Origin: JAHQVK01 sp036788295
GTDB lineage: Bacteria; Myxococcota; Kuafuiibacteriia; Kuafuiibacteriales; Kuafuiibacteriaceae
Direction of reading: 5' to 3'
NCBI GenBank assembly: GCA_036788295.1
Contig: DAIQNR010000004.1
Location: forward strand, 62,001 to 126,000
DNA: 64,000 bases
Positions 28,133-36,230 of the stretch are shown in pieces. The notes under the pieces are model-generated. The model was not told where the DNA came from, ran no database searches, and saw nothing but the letters and a program-made list of their open reading frames with translations. The translations under genes were made by a program, and so were the position numbers. Positions within the stretch are counted from its first letter, which is position 1, and the number at the start of each line of letters is the position of its first letter.

Positions 28133-29088
28133 CCCCGGAGGGCCTCGGCGAGCTGCAGTCCGGCTCGGTAGGCGCCCTCGACCCGGGGACCCGCGGTCCA
28201 GTCCCCGGCGAGCGCGATTCGGGGGTCGGTTCCCACCAGGCATGGGACCTCGGCGATGGTCGTCGCCGCGGCGTACCGCCATCGGTGGACGTCGGCTCGC
28301 TCGACCGGCGCCGGCTCGAGGTCGAGCGCCGCAAAAAAGGCCGGCTCGAGGGCGGCGCGCACGGCGGCCGGCTCCCACTCGAGCGCGGCCTGCGACCAAA
28401 CGTGGCTCGCGTGCGCGACGAAACGCTCGTCCGCGGGCCGCCCCGGTTTGCTCGCCTCTCGAACCACGAACGACAGCGGCCCGTCGTTCACGAAGATCGC
28501 GTCGAACGGGGTGGGGAGCGGCTCGGAGAACGCGAGCATCAGGGTCCAGGTGGGCGCCATCTGGGCTCGGCGAACCCGAGCGGCGAGCGGCGCATCCGCC
28601 GGCTCGATGAGCGCGGCTGCCTGCGGCGCCGGCACGGTGAGGCCCACCCGGTCGAACAGCCCGAGCGATCCCTGCTCCCCGGCGAGCTCGACCCCGCGCG
28701 GTGAACCCACCACCGACGTCACCTGCGCGCGCTCGACGGCGAGCCCGTCGGCGAGCGAGAGGGCGAGCGAGCCCATCGAAGGCACGCCAACGAAGCGGGT
28801 CGGTCCGCCCGATCCCTTCGGGGTGAGGCCGGCCGGGCCGCGCACGGCGAGCCGAGGGGCCCAGGGGCCGACCAAGCCCGCCTCCCGCCACTGCTCGACC
28901 TCGGCCGCGAAGGTCGGGTCCCGTACGGTGAAATACGACGCGCCGTGGTCGAATTCGGTCCGGCTCGAGCTCCGTCCTCCGGGCCGACGGCCCTTGTCGA
29001 ACAGCCTCACCTCATGGCCCGCCGCCTGAAGGGCCCTCCCCGCCACGAGGCCGGCCATGCCCGCCCCGACGATGCCGATTTGCGCCAC
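28129..29088 (-). CDS. FAD-dependent oxidoreductase, renalase/amine-oxidase-like
   Basis: 319 residues from the GTG at 29088, placed just before the dinucleotide-binding fold IGIVGAGMAGLVAGRAL (GxGxxG) and the acidic end of beta-2 (EVRLFDKGRRPGGRSSSR). A substrate-domain segment (DHGASYFTVRDP) and a C-terminal FAD-binding motif (IALAGDWTAGPRVEGAYRAG) are present, the COG3380 pattern. The frame runs further to 29235 without conserved sequence. Substrate unknown. Coupled to the DUF2256 gene by an ATGA overlap and divergent from the diguanylate cyclase. Confidence 0.87.
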   Translation of the reverse strand: MAQIGIVGAGMAGLVAGRALQAAGHEVRLFDKGRRPGGRSSSRTEFDHGASYFTVRDPTFAAEVEQWREAGLVGPWAPRLAVRGPAGLTPKGSGGPTRFVGVPSMGSLALSLADGLAVERAQVTSVVGSPRGVELAGEQGSLGLFDRVGLTVPAPQAAALIEPADAPLAARVRRAQMAPTWTLMLAFSEPLPTPFDAIFVNDGPLSFVVREASKPGRPADERFVAHASHVWSQAALEWEPAAVRAALEPAFFAALDLEPAPVERADVHRWRYAAATTIAEVPCLVGTDPRIALAGDWTAGPRVEGAYRAGLQLAEALRG

Positions 29089-29221
29089 GGCGGGAGCCTG
29101 CGCCGGGGCGGGAAGCGGAGGCAACCGGGCCTCGTCCTCGACCGCCTCGGGTCGACACGGTTGGCCTCGACCGGCGGGGTCCGCGCTCCCGGGCGGCGGC
29201 GCCCGGCCGATTCGACCGGGT

Positions 29222-30301
29222 GTGGGGCTCATCACCTACTTGCTCGGGGGCCCCGACGCCGAGGCCCGGGCAGCCCTCGCCGACCTCCTTCACGCCGCCG
29301 GCAAACGGGCCTTGGACATCCCGAGCGACCCGGCGGAGGCCTTCGCCGAGCGAACGGCGACGCTGGCCGCCCAGCTCGAGCTGCCGAGCGCCCCCAAAGA
29401 GACGCCATCCGAAGCGGCGCGCGTCCTCGGGGACCGCTGGCGGGCCGAGCGCGCCCACGTCAGCGCGACCGTCTCCGGCCTGCGGGGGACCTTGTTCGAC
29501 GTCGTGCGCGGGCTGTCCGCCGACCTCGGCGACGACGAGGAGGATGGCCGCGCGCTCGGCGCCACGCTCGACGGGCTCGCCGCGGCGGCCGCGGCCGGCG
29601 ACCTCGACACCGTGCGCCGGCAAGCGACCGAGGCCATCGAGCGGGTGCGAACCGGGCTCGCGCGGCGCCAGCACCGCACCACGAAGCAGCTTCGAGCGAT
29701 GGCCCGCCGGCTCGAGGAGCTCGAGCTGCGCGCCGCCGAGGCCGAGAGCAAGCAAGACCGCGATGAGCTGACCCAGCTGCCGAACCGGCGGGCGCTCGAG
29801 CGGCGACTCGACGAAGACGCCGTGCTCGCCGGGCTGACCGGCGCCCCGATGACGGTGCTGATGCTCGACGTGGACCACTTCAAGCGGTTCAACGACACCC
29901 ACGGCCACGCGGCCGGCGACGAGGTCCTTCGGCTCATGGGCAAGACCCTGGTCGAGGCCTTCCCCCGAAAGTCCGACTTCGCCGCCCGGTACGGAGGCGA
30001 GGAGTTCTGCGTGCTGCTGTCGGACACCCCGCTCGACACCGGGCGCCGGCTCGCCGAGCGGTTCGCGGCGGCGGTGCGAGATCTTCGGATCCCCTGGAAG
30101 GGCAAGACGCTGAATCTCACCTGCTCGGTGGGGGTCGCCGGGCTCGCCCTCCGGGAGCAGCCTCGCACCGTGCTCGGCCGGGCCGACGCGGCGCTCTACG
30201 ACGCAAAGCACCAAGGACGGGACCGGGTCGTGGTCGCCCCGAGCCCTGCTGCCCCTCCCACCGACGCTTCCCCCGTGCGCGCCCAGGCCGTCCCCCGGTA
30301 A
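29222..30301 (+). CDS. Diguanylate cyclase with GGEEF active site and I-site
   Basis: 359 residues from the GTG at 29222. Residues 1-180 are Ala/Arg/Glu-rich helices with coiled-coil character (RTTKQLRAMARRLEELELRA), probably a dimerisation/sensory part. The GGDEF domain (about 185-345) is complete: DELTQLPNRRALERRL, MLDVDHFKRFNDTHGHAAGD, and YGGEEF catalytic loop, with an RxxD inhibitory site (R-K-S-D) five residues before GGEEF. It should make cyclic di-GMP and be feedback-inhibited. No transmembrane segment, so cytosolic. Followed 22 bp later by a MATE transporter. Confidence 0.93.
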   Translation: MGLITYLLGGPDAEARAALADLLHAAGKRALDIPSDPAEAFAERTATLAAQLELPSAPKETPSEAARVLGDRWRAERAHVSATVSGLRGTLFDVVRGLSADLGDDEEDGRALGATLDGLAAAAAAGDLDTVRRQATEAIERVRTGLARRQHRTTKQLRAMARRLEELELRAAEAESKQDRDELTQLPNRRALERRLDEDAVLAGLTGAPMTVLMLDVDHFKRFNDTHGHAAGDEVLRLMGKTLVEAFPRKSDFAARYGGEEFCVLLSDTPLDTGRRLAERFAAAVRDLRIPWKGKTLNLTCSVGVAGLALREQPRTVLGRADAALYDAKHQGRDRVVVAPSPAAPPTDASPVRAQAVPR

Positions 30302-30323
30302 GAGCGCCTCCGCGGAGGAGGCG

Positions 30324-31697
30324 ATGAACGGCAAAGGGAGCGGAAAAGCGGCGCTCGGCGAGCTGCTGGCGCTCGCCGTGCCGAGTTCCGCCTTCGTTCT
30401 GCTCACCCACGGCTATCGGGTCGTGGACCAGTTCTGGGTGGATCGGATCTCGGTCGCCGCGCAGGCCGCGGTCGGGTCCACGCTGTTTGTCCTCGTGGTG
30501 GCCTTCGCGAGCTTCGAGGTGCTGTCGGCTGGGGCCGGACCCCTTCTCGCCCGGGCGACGGGCGGAGGCGACGACGACGGCCGGCGGCGGGTCCTGGGGG
30601 CCGCGCTCCGGGGCGGCTTTGGCCTGGCGGCGGTGTTCTTCGTGGGCGGAGCCCTCGGCGCCGACGGCATCGCCCGCTCGCTCGGACTCGACCTCGGAGC
30701 CCAGACCGAGGCGGCCCGGTACCTGCGTGCGCTCGCCCTGACCTCGCTCCCGCTCGTGCTCACTCCGCTCATCGACGTCGCATTTCTCGCCCTTGGAGAC
30801 GCCCGAACCCCGCTCGCCCTGCACGGGGTCGCGCTCGGCCTCAACCTGGTGCTCACCCCGCTGTTCGCCCTCGGCCTCGACGGCGGCGTCACCGGAGCGG
30901 CGCTCGCCTCGACCTTGTCCCGAGCGGTCGCGACCGCCTGGGGCCTCCACCGATTGTCGAGGCGGATCGGCCTGCGCCGGGCGGACGTCTTGAATCCGGG
31001 GTGGCGGCGCGAGCTCGCCCGAATCGGCCGCATCGGGGCCCCCATGGCCCTGTCAACCGCGCTGTACGGGGGGGTGTACTGGGTCCTCGTCGCCGTCGCG
31101 GTCTCCCCGCTCGGCCCCGAGGTCAACGCCGCGCTCGGCATCGGATGGTCGGCGCTCGAAGGCCTCGCGTGGCCGGTGTTCCACGGCGTCGCGCTCGCCG
31201 TCGCGTCGGTGGTCGGACGGCGGCTCGGGGCCGGCGACGTGGCTGGGGCCCGCCGCGCCGCCGCGATCTCGCTCCTTCCCACCGCCGCGCTCGGCCTCGT
31301 CGCGACCGGCCTGTTCGTGGCCGGCGGAGAGCTGTTGACCGCCCCGTTCGCGAGCGATCCCGCCGTCCGCCGGGAGGCGGCCCTCTACGCCGCGATCATC
31401 GGCCTGTCGCAGCTGTTCGTCGCCCTCGAATCCACCGCGGAAGGGGTGCTGGCTGGCGCCGGAGCGACGAGATCCGTGTTCTGGACGTCCGCCCCCCTCA
31501 ACTTGCTTCGCGCCCCGCTCGCCTGGTGGGTCGCGATCCCCCTCGGCGCCGGCGCCGCCGGGATCTGGTGGGTCATCACCGGGACCACGGTGGTGAAGGC
31601 CGGGCTGAAGCTGATCCTGCTCGTACGAGGCCGGTGGGCTCTGATGAGCCTCGACGATCGAGCCTTGAAGGCGGCTCCGATCACTGATATCGACTGA
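30324..31697 (+). CDS. MATE-family efflux transporter
   Basis: 457 residues, the usual MATE size, with twelve hydrophobic stretches forming two similar halves (first half starting LLALAVPSSAFVLLTHGYRV and VDQFWVDRISVAAQAAVGS, second half IGRIGAPMALSTALYGGVYW). Na+- or H+-driven export of cationic drugs or metabolites in the inner membrane. The ribosome-binding site GGAGGAGG sits 5 bases before the ATG. The preceding diguanylate cyclase is on the same strand and close, so co-transcription is possible. Transport substrate unknown. Confidence 0.93.
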   Translation: MNGKGSGKAALGELLALAVPSSAFVLLTHGYRVVDQFWVDRISVAAQAAVGSTLFVLVVAFASFEVLSAGAGPLLARATGGGDDDGRRRVLGAALRGGFGLAAVFFVGGALGADGIARSLGLDLGAQTEAARYLRALALTSLPLVLTPLIDVAFLALGDARTPLALHGVALGLNLVLTPLFALGLDGGVTGAALASTLSRAVATAWGLHRLSRRIGLRRADVLNPGWRRELARIGRIGAPMALSTALYGGVYWVLVAVAVSPLGPEVNAALGIGWSALEGLAWPVFHGVALAVASVVGRRLGAGDVAGARRAAAISLLPTAALGLVATGLFVAGGELLTAPFASDPAVRREAALYAAIIGLSQLFVALESTAEGVLAGAGATRSVFWTSAPLNLLRAPLAWWVAIPLGAGAAGIWWVITGTTVVKAGLKLILLVRGRWALMSLDDRALKAAPITDID

Positions 31698-31712
31698 TCA
31701 GAGGTTCAGTCC

Positions 31713-32354
31713 ATGTCTTCCGACGTCCAGTTCTACACCAACCCCATGAGCCGAGGTCAAATTGCGAGATGGGCGCTGCACGAGGCCGGCGCCTCGTACG
31801 AAGAGCGCCTGCTCGAATACGGCGCCCCGATGCACAGCGAGGCCTACCGCTCGGTCAACCCCATGGCGAAGGTCCCGGCCATCGTGCACGAGGGCAACGT
31901 CGTCACCGAAACGGCCGCGATTTGCGCCTACCTTGCTCGGGCCTTTCCCGGCGCCGAGCTCGAGCCGACCACTCTGTCCGAATCGGCGGTTTTTTACCGA
32001 TGGCTGTTCTTCGCCGCCGGTCCGCTCGAGCAGGCGGTCGTCGCCCGCTCGATGAAGTGGGACGAAGGGCTCGATCCCTCGAAGGAAGGGATGATCGGCT
32101 TCGGTTCCTTCGAGCGGGTCACACGGACGCTGTCCGACTTTCTGAGCGGTCGAGCCTATGTCTGCGGCGAGCGGTTCACGGCGGCGGACATCTATGTCGG
32201 CGCGCAGGTCGACTGGGGTCTGAAGTTCGGGACGCTCCCCAATACGCCAGCGCTCGTTGCCTACGCGGAGAGGCTCCGGGCTCGGCCGGCTCACCAGGCC
32301 GCCGCCGCGATCGACCTCCGCCACATCGAGGACGCGAAAGCGGGCCAAGCCTGA
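31713..32354 (+). CDS. Glutathione S-transferase family protein
   Basis: 213 residues, typical GST length. The N-terminal thioredoxin-fold half has FYTNPMSRGQIARWALHEAG with a Ser near the active position, VNPMAKVPAIVHEG with the cis-Pro, and TETAAICAYLARAFP. The C-terminal half is helical (FTAADIYVGAQVDWGLKFG). Cytosolic glutathione conjugation or reduction; substrate unknown. It starts 15 bp after the MATE gene with an AGAGGT ribosome-binding site, so the GGDEF, MATE and GST genes may form one unit. Confidence 0.93.
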   Translation: MSSDVQFYTNPMSRGQIARWALHEAGASYEERLLEYGAPMHSEAYRSVNPMAKVPAIVHEGNVVTETAAICAYLARAFPGAELEPTTLSESAVFYRWLFFAAGPLEQAVVARSMKWDEGLDPSKEGMIGFGSFERVTRTLSDFLSGRAYVCGERFTAADIYVGAQVDWGLKFGTLPNTPALVAYAERLRARPAHQAAAAIDLRHIEDAKAGQA

Positions 32355-32564
32355 AGCCCAATCTCTCGTTTTGATAGTCTGCTTCGACAGCGCGGTCGCG
32401 GTTTGGGGGACCCCGGCGCGGCTCCGCTGAGCGCAATCCCGAAGAACCCGCCGCAAATCCAGGGACTTGACCGGTTTGGGCGGATTTCGATGGACGATAC
32501 CTGGACGAAATCTAGACTCCGACGCGACCGACCGGCCGGTTCCGGCTGGGGTCACGGAGGACCG

Positions 32565-35180
32565 ATGCAAACACATGTTCGATGGATTCTGCCCCTTGCC
32601 CTCCCCGCCGTGGTGGCCCTCGTGGCCTGCGGGGGGGACGACGAAGACACCCAACCCGACGCCGGGATGACCACCGACACGGGGACCCGGCCCGACACGG
32701 GGACCCGGCCCGACACGGGGACCCAGCCCGACACCGGCTCGGGGGACACCGGGATGATGCTCGGCACCATCGTCCAGGTCGCACAGACCGCGGGGCTGAC
32801 CAGCCTGCTCGAGGCGGCGACGGCGGCCGGACTGGCCGAGACCCTCGCGAGCCCCGGCCCCTTCACCGTGTTCGCGCCCACCAACGAGGCCTTCTCGGCC
32901 CTTGGTGCTGCGGCGCCGACCGATCCGGCGCTGCTCGCGAACGTGCTGCTCCACCACGTCGTGCCGGGCACGCTCGAGTCCGACGCGGTGCTGGGCAGGA
33001 CCACGCTCGACACCGCGGCCAACACGTCTCTCGCCGTGGACGCGACCGGGAACCCGCCGACCGTAGGCGGCGCCCCGCTCGACACCACCCGAATCGACGT
33101 GCGCGCCTCGAACGGCGTGGTCCACGTCGTCGAGCAGGTCATGATCCCGCCCACCGTGCTCGAGGCCGCGGCCGCCACCGCGAACCTCTCGACCCTGGTC
33201 ACCGCCGTGGGCGCGGCCTCTCAGTCGGTTCGAGACGCGCTCGCCGGCGGCCCGATCACCGTATTCGCTCCGGTCAACTCCGCCTTCGCTGGCGTCGATC
33301 TGGGCGAACTCACCCAAGAGCAGGTGGACGCGATCCTCAGCTACCACGTCGTGTCCGGGCAGGCCCTCTCGGGGGACCTGACCCAAGGTCAGACCCTCAC
33401 CACGGCTGGCGGCGGCACGCTCACCGTCAACGTCTCCGCTGAGGGGGTCAGCCTCACCGACCAGGCCGGGTCGCAGATTCGCGTCACCACCCCAGACATC
33501 CGCCTCCTCAACGGGGTGGTCCACCTCATCGACGGCGTCCTGAACCCCGAGGCCCCGATGATGCAGGGGAACCTGGTGGAAGAGGCCACCCGGCTCAACC
33601 TGAACACGCTCTTGTCCGCGGCGGGGACCGCTGGGCTTGCCGGCACGCTCGCTACCGGCGGCCCGTTCACCGTGTTCGCGCCCACCGACGCCGCTTTCCT
33701 CGAGCTCGGGGCAGCGACGCCCACCGACCCGGCGCTGCTCGCGAACGTGCTCCTTCACCACGTCGTGCCCGGGCGCCAGGACTCGGCCGCGGTGCTCGCC
33801 GCCGAGTCGTTCCAGACCGCGGCCAACACCTCGATCGCGGTCAACCCCGCCTCGAACCCGCCCACGATCGGCGGCGCGCCGCTCGACGCGAACCAGCTCG
33901 ACGAGGCCGCGACCAACGGCATCATCCACGTGCTCGACCGGGTCATGGTCCCGCCGACGATCGCCCAGGCCGCCGCAGCCACGGCCGACCTCTCCACCCT
34001 GTTTGCCGCCGTGGGCGCCGCCGACCCTGCGGTCGCGGCCACGCTGTCCGGCCCAGGGCCGATCACGGTCTTCGCGCCCATCAACTCCGCGTTCCCTTCG
34101 GATGTCTCCGATCTGCTCGCGGACCAGGCCCGGCTGACCAGCATCCTCACCTACCACGTCGCCACCGGCCAGGCGCTGGCCGGGAGCCTCACCGATGGCC
34201 AGGTCATCACCACCGCGAACGGCGGGACCCTCACCGTGTCGGTCGGCGCGATGGGCGCCGTCTCCCTCACCGACGGGCTCGGGAACACGGCGTCGGTGGT
34301 CACCGCCGACATTCGGCTGCTGAACGGGGTCGTGCACCTCATCGATGGGGTGCTGAACCCGGGGACCATCCCCGAGCGGGCCATCGCCGCGGGGCTCACC
34401 TCGCTCGCCGGAGCGGTCGAGCGGGTGGGCCTCACCCCTGCTCTTCGCGGAGCCGGGCCGTTCACCGTGTTCGCGCCGAGCAACGCCGCTTTCGCCGCAG
34501 TGCCGGCGGATCTCTCGGCGGTCAGCGACGACGTGATCGCGAACATCCTGCTTCACCACGTCGTATCCGGCCGAAACGACTCGGCCGCCGTGGTCGGCGC
34601 CACGAGCTTCACGTCGCTCGCGAACCTGCCCCTCGCCGTGGCCTCGATGCCGCTGCGGATCGGAGGGGCCAGGCTGGGCATGACGCTCGACGTGCCCGCG
34701 TCGAACGGCATCGTGCACCTGCTCGATGACGTCATCGTGCCTCCGTCCATCGTGCAGGTGGCGGCGGCCACCCCCGACCTGTCCACCCTCGTGGGGGCGC
34801 TCGGCATGACCACGTCCGCCACGCAGGACGCGGTGAACCCGAACACGCTGGCCGGCGATCCGCCGATCACCGTGTTCGCGCCGGTCAACTCGGCTTTCAT
34901 GGGTCTCACCATTCCGCCCTCCCCGGCGCTCGATGGGCTGCTCGCCTACCACGCCCTGCCCTCGCAGGTCCTGTCCACCGACCTCCCGGTGGGCATGCCC
35001 ACCATCGTTCAGACGCTCGCCGGACTGCCGGTCACGGTGACCCGGAGCGCGAGCGGCGACATCACCATCCAGGACGGCGCCGGCGGCACCGCGACGGTGG
35101 AGATGGGCCGGCGTGACATCCGCACCCTGACCGGCGTGGTGCACGTCATCGACCGGGTGCTTCAGCCCCCCGCACCCTGA
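32565..35180 (+). CDS. Lipoprotein with six fasciclin (FAS1) domains
   Basis: 871 residues from the ATG at 32565 (GGAGG six bases upstream; the frame is open 54 codons more but without a signal). The signal ends ALPAVVALVACGG with an L-V-A-C lipobox, then a Pro/Asp/Thr repeat linker (TGTRPD units). Six FAS1 domains follow as three pairs. Domain starts are recognisable by IVQVAQTAGL, VLEAAAATANL, LVEEATRLNL, IAQAAAATADL, PERAIAAGL and IVQVAAATPDL; most domains carry an FTVFAPTNEAF-like H1 box, a LHHVVPG/YHVV box and a NGVVHLIDGVL-like end. FAS1 proteins mediate surface adhesion. The pairs look like tandem duplications of a two-domain unit. Confidence 0.93.
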   Translation: MQTHVRWILPLALPAVVALVACGGDDEDTQPDAGMTTDTGTRPDTGTRPDTGTQPDTGSGDTGMMLGTIVQVAQTAGLTSLLEAATAAGLAETLASPGPFTVFAPTNEAFSALGAAAPTDPALLANVLLHHVVPGTLESDAVLGRTTLDTAANTSLAVDATGNPPTVGGAPLDTTRIDVRASNGVVHVVEQVMIPPTVLEAAAATANLSTLVTAVGAASQSVRDALAGGPITVFAPVNSAFAGVDLGELTQEQVDAILSYHVVSGQALSGDLTQGQTLTTAGGGTLTVNVSAEGVSLTDQAGSQIRVTTPDIRLLNGVVHLIDGVLNPEAPMMQGNLVEEATRLNLNTLLSAAGTAGLAGTLATGGPFTVFAPTDAAFLELGAATPTDPALLANVLLHHVVPGRQDSAAVLAAESFQTAANTSIAVNPASNPPTIGGAPLDANQLDEAATNGIIHVLDRVMVPPTIAQAAAATADLSTLFAAVGAADPAVAATLSGPGPITVFAPINSAFPSDVSDLLADQARLTSILTYHVATGQALAGSLTDGQVITTANGGTLTVSVGAMGAVSLTDGLGNTASVVTADIRLLNGVVHLIDGVLNPGTIPERAIAAGLTSLAGAVERVGLTPALRGAGPFTVFAPSNAAFAAVPADLSAVSDDVIANILLHHVVSGRNDSAAVVGATSFTSLANLPLAVASMPLRIGGARLGMTLDVPASNGIVHLLDDVIVPPSIVQVAAATPDLSTLVGALGMTTSATQDAVNPNTLAGDPPITVFAPVNSAFMGLTIPPSPALDGLLAYHALPSQVLSTDLPVGMPTIVQTLAGLPVTVTRSASGDITIQDGAGGTATVEMGRRDIRTLTGVVHVIDRVLQPPAP

Positions 35181-35266
35181 CCGAACCCACGTTCGTGGGC
35201 TCGCCCGGGGCTCGAGGGAGAACCGAGGCGAGCCCCCGAATCCTACCGCCTCGCCGACCGCTCGAA

Positions 35267-35294
35267 GCCCTCGACCTCATGTGAGGTCGAGGGC
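35267..35294 (-). terminator. Perfect inverted repeat around the mazF stop codon
   Basis: Arms of 13 bp (35267-35279 and 35282-35294) separated by TG; the core is CCCTCGACCTCA and its reverse complement. The toxin stop codon (35277-35279) lies inside the left arm. As RNA it would fold into a long hairpin with a minimal loop. No T-run follows, so intrinsic termination is uncertain; an mRNA-stability or regulatory role is equally possible. Confidence 0.5.
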
Positions 35295-35624
35295 GATTCT
35301 CAGGCCGCGATCGAGCCGTCTCACTGCGCCCAAGGGAAGGTCTTTAGCGTGCTCGGTGAGCCAATCTCCGTCGAGCGTCATGACCTGGCACGTCAGCGCG
35401 ACGCTCACCTTGGCCAACCCGGTCTCCTTCTCCTCGAGCCGGACGTTTCCGATCGCCTCAGCCCGCTGAAGGTTGGAGGTGAGCGGAACGACCATCACCG
35501 TTGAAAGGGCACTGTCGTTAAGAGGGTCAGCCTGAACGACGACCACCGGCCGAACGAAAGCCGGCTCGGATCCGCGAGGCTCGCCGAGGTCCGCCCACCA
35601 GACGCTTCCTCGCTCGATTACCAA
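35277..35624 (-). CDS. MazF/PemK-family toxin endoribonuclease
   Basis: 115 residues. The MazF fold is recognised from IERGSVWWADLGEPRGSEP, FVRPVVVVQADPLNDSA, STVMVVPLTSNL and AKVSVALTCQVMTLD; such toxins cleave mRNA until neutralised by the antitoxin. The start is a TTG at 35624, overlapping the antitoxin end by 7 bp. The upstream gene encodes the RHH antitoxin, the normal toxin-antitoxin order. A perfect inverted repeat covers its stop codon. Confidence 0.9.
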   Translation of the reverse strand: MVIERGSVWWADLGEPRGSEPAFVRPVVVVQADPLNDSALSTVMVVPLTSNLQRAEAIGNVRLEEKETGLAKVSVALTCQVMTLDGDWLTEHAKDLPLGAVRRLDRGLRIALDLT

Positions 35625-35857
35625 TCGACCCTCGAAAGCAGGTCCCGGGCCGCGGCGCGACGAATGCGCCGCTCCTCATCGCTGTCCACAGCCCGATAGC
35701 CCGCGTCGTAGGATCGTCGGATTTCATCGGGAGAGTGTCGGTCTAGGTAGGAGCGCGCGGCGCGCGCGAACAGCTCGCTCCGCGAGATGCCGAGTTGTTG
35801 GGCCGTCCGCTCGACATCCTGAAACAGCTCGTCCGGGATGGAAATGGCGGTCTTCAT
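35618..35857 (-). CDS. Ribbon-helix-helix antitoxin of the MazF pair
   Basis: 79 residues from the ATG at 35857; the frame begins at 35893, but the extra 12 residues precede the RHH strand. The N-terminus has the CopG/MazE-type DNA-binding fold (MKTAISIPDELFQDVERTAQ, LGISRSELFARAARSYL). The charged C-terminal tail (YRAVDSDEERRIRRAAAR) probably wraps the toxin. It likely autoregulates the pair from the A/T-richer upstream stretch (GTATAACCACGGTCATAC). Confidence 0.9.
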   Translation of the reverse strand: MKTAISIPDELFQDVERTAQQLGISRSELFARAARSYLDRHSPDEIRRSYDAGYRAVDSDEERRIRRAAARDLLSRVDW

Positions 35858-35968
35858 GCGGCTGGTATAACCACGGTCATACCTGGTGGTCAACGCGCGA
35901 GCCGTTGCCGACCAACCTCAGCACCGTCCCCGTGCCCGCGCCGTTCGTCGATCTGGTAGGCTCTCGCT

Positions 35969-36152
35969 ATGGAGGCTCGAGGCATCCCAAAGCGGCTGAG
36001 CGTCGCGGACTACCTAGAGCTCGAGCAAAAGAGCCCGGAGCGGGGACTGGCTCACATCGTTCTTCACCGAGGGCGCGGTCGAGCTCGCTTCGCTCGGCGT
36101 CTCCGTCGATGTGGCGCCGCTGTGGAGCGATCTCGACACCCTGGCCCCGTGA
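35969..36152 (+). pseudogene. Decayed Uma2-family endonuclease gene
   Basis: From the ATG at 35969 the frame encodes a Uma2 N-terminus (PKRLSVADYLELEQKSP), then degenerates into Arg-rich shadow sequence. In the next frame, from about 36043, a Uma2-like C-terminal tail appears (FFTEGAVELASLGVSVDVAP) and ends at TGA 36150-36152. The catalytic centre of the usual 180-190-residue protein is absent, so this looks like an internal deletion with loss of frame. Uma2 genes are often accessory and near toxin-antitoxin loci, as here. Based on recognised end motifs only. Confidence 0.55.
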
Positions 36153-36230
36153 CGCCTCGCTTCCTGGGGTTTTGGACCGAGATGAGCGTCGAGCCCGCGT
36201 CGCTCGCGCGGTGCTGCTTCTCGACAACGC

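Noticed and set aside
31698..35144. 1148-codon open frame antisense to the fasciclin gene
   Set aside because: Composition (Gly/Arg/His-rich, no hydrophobic core) is a shadow of the FAS1 coding sequence, which has clear domains.
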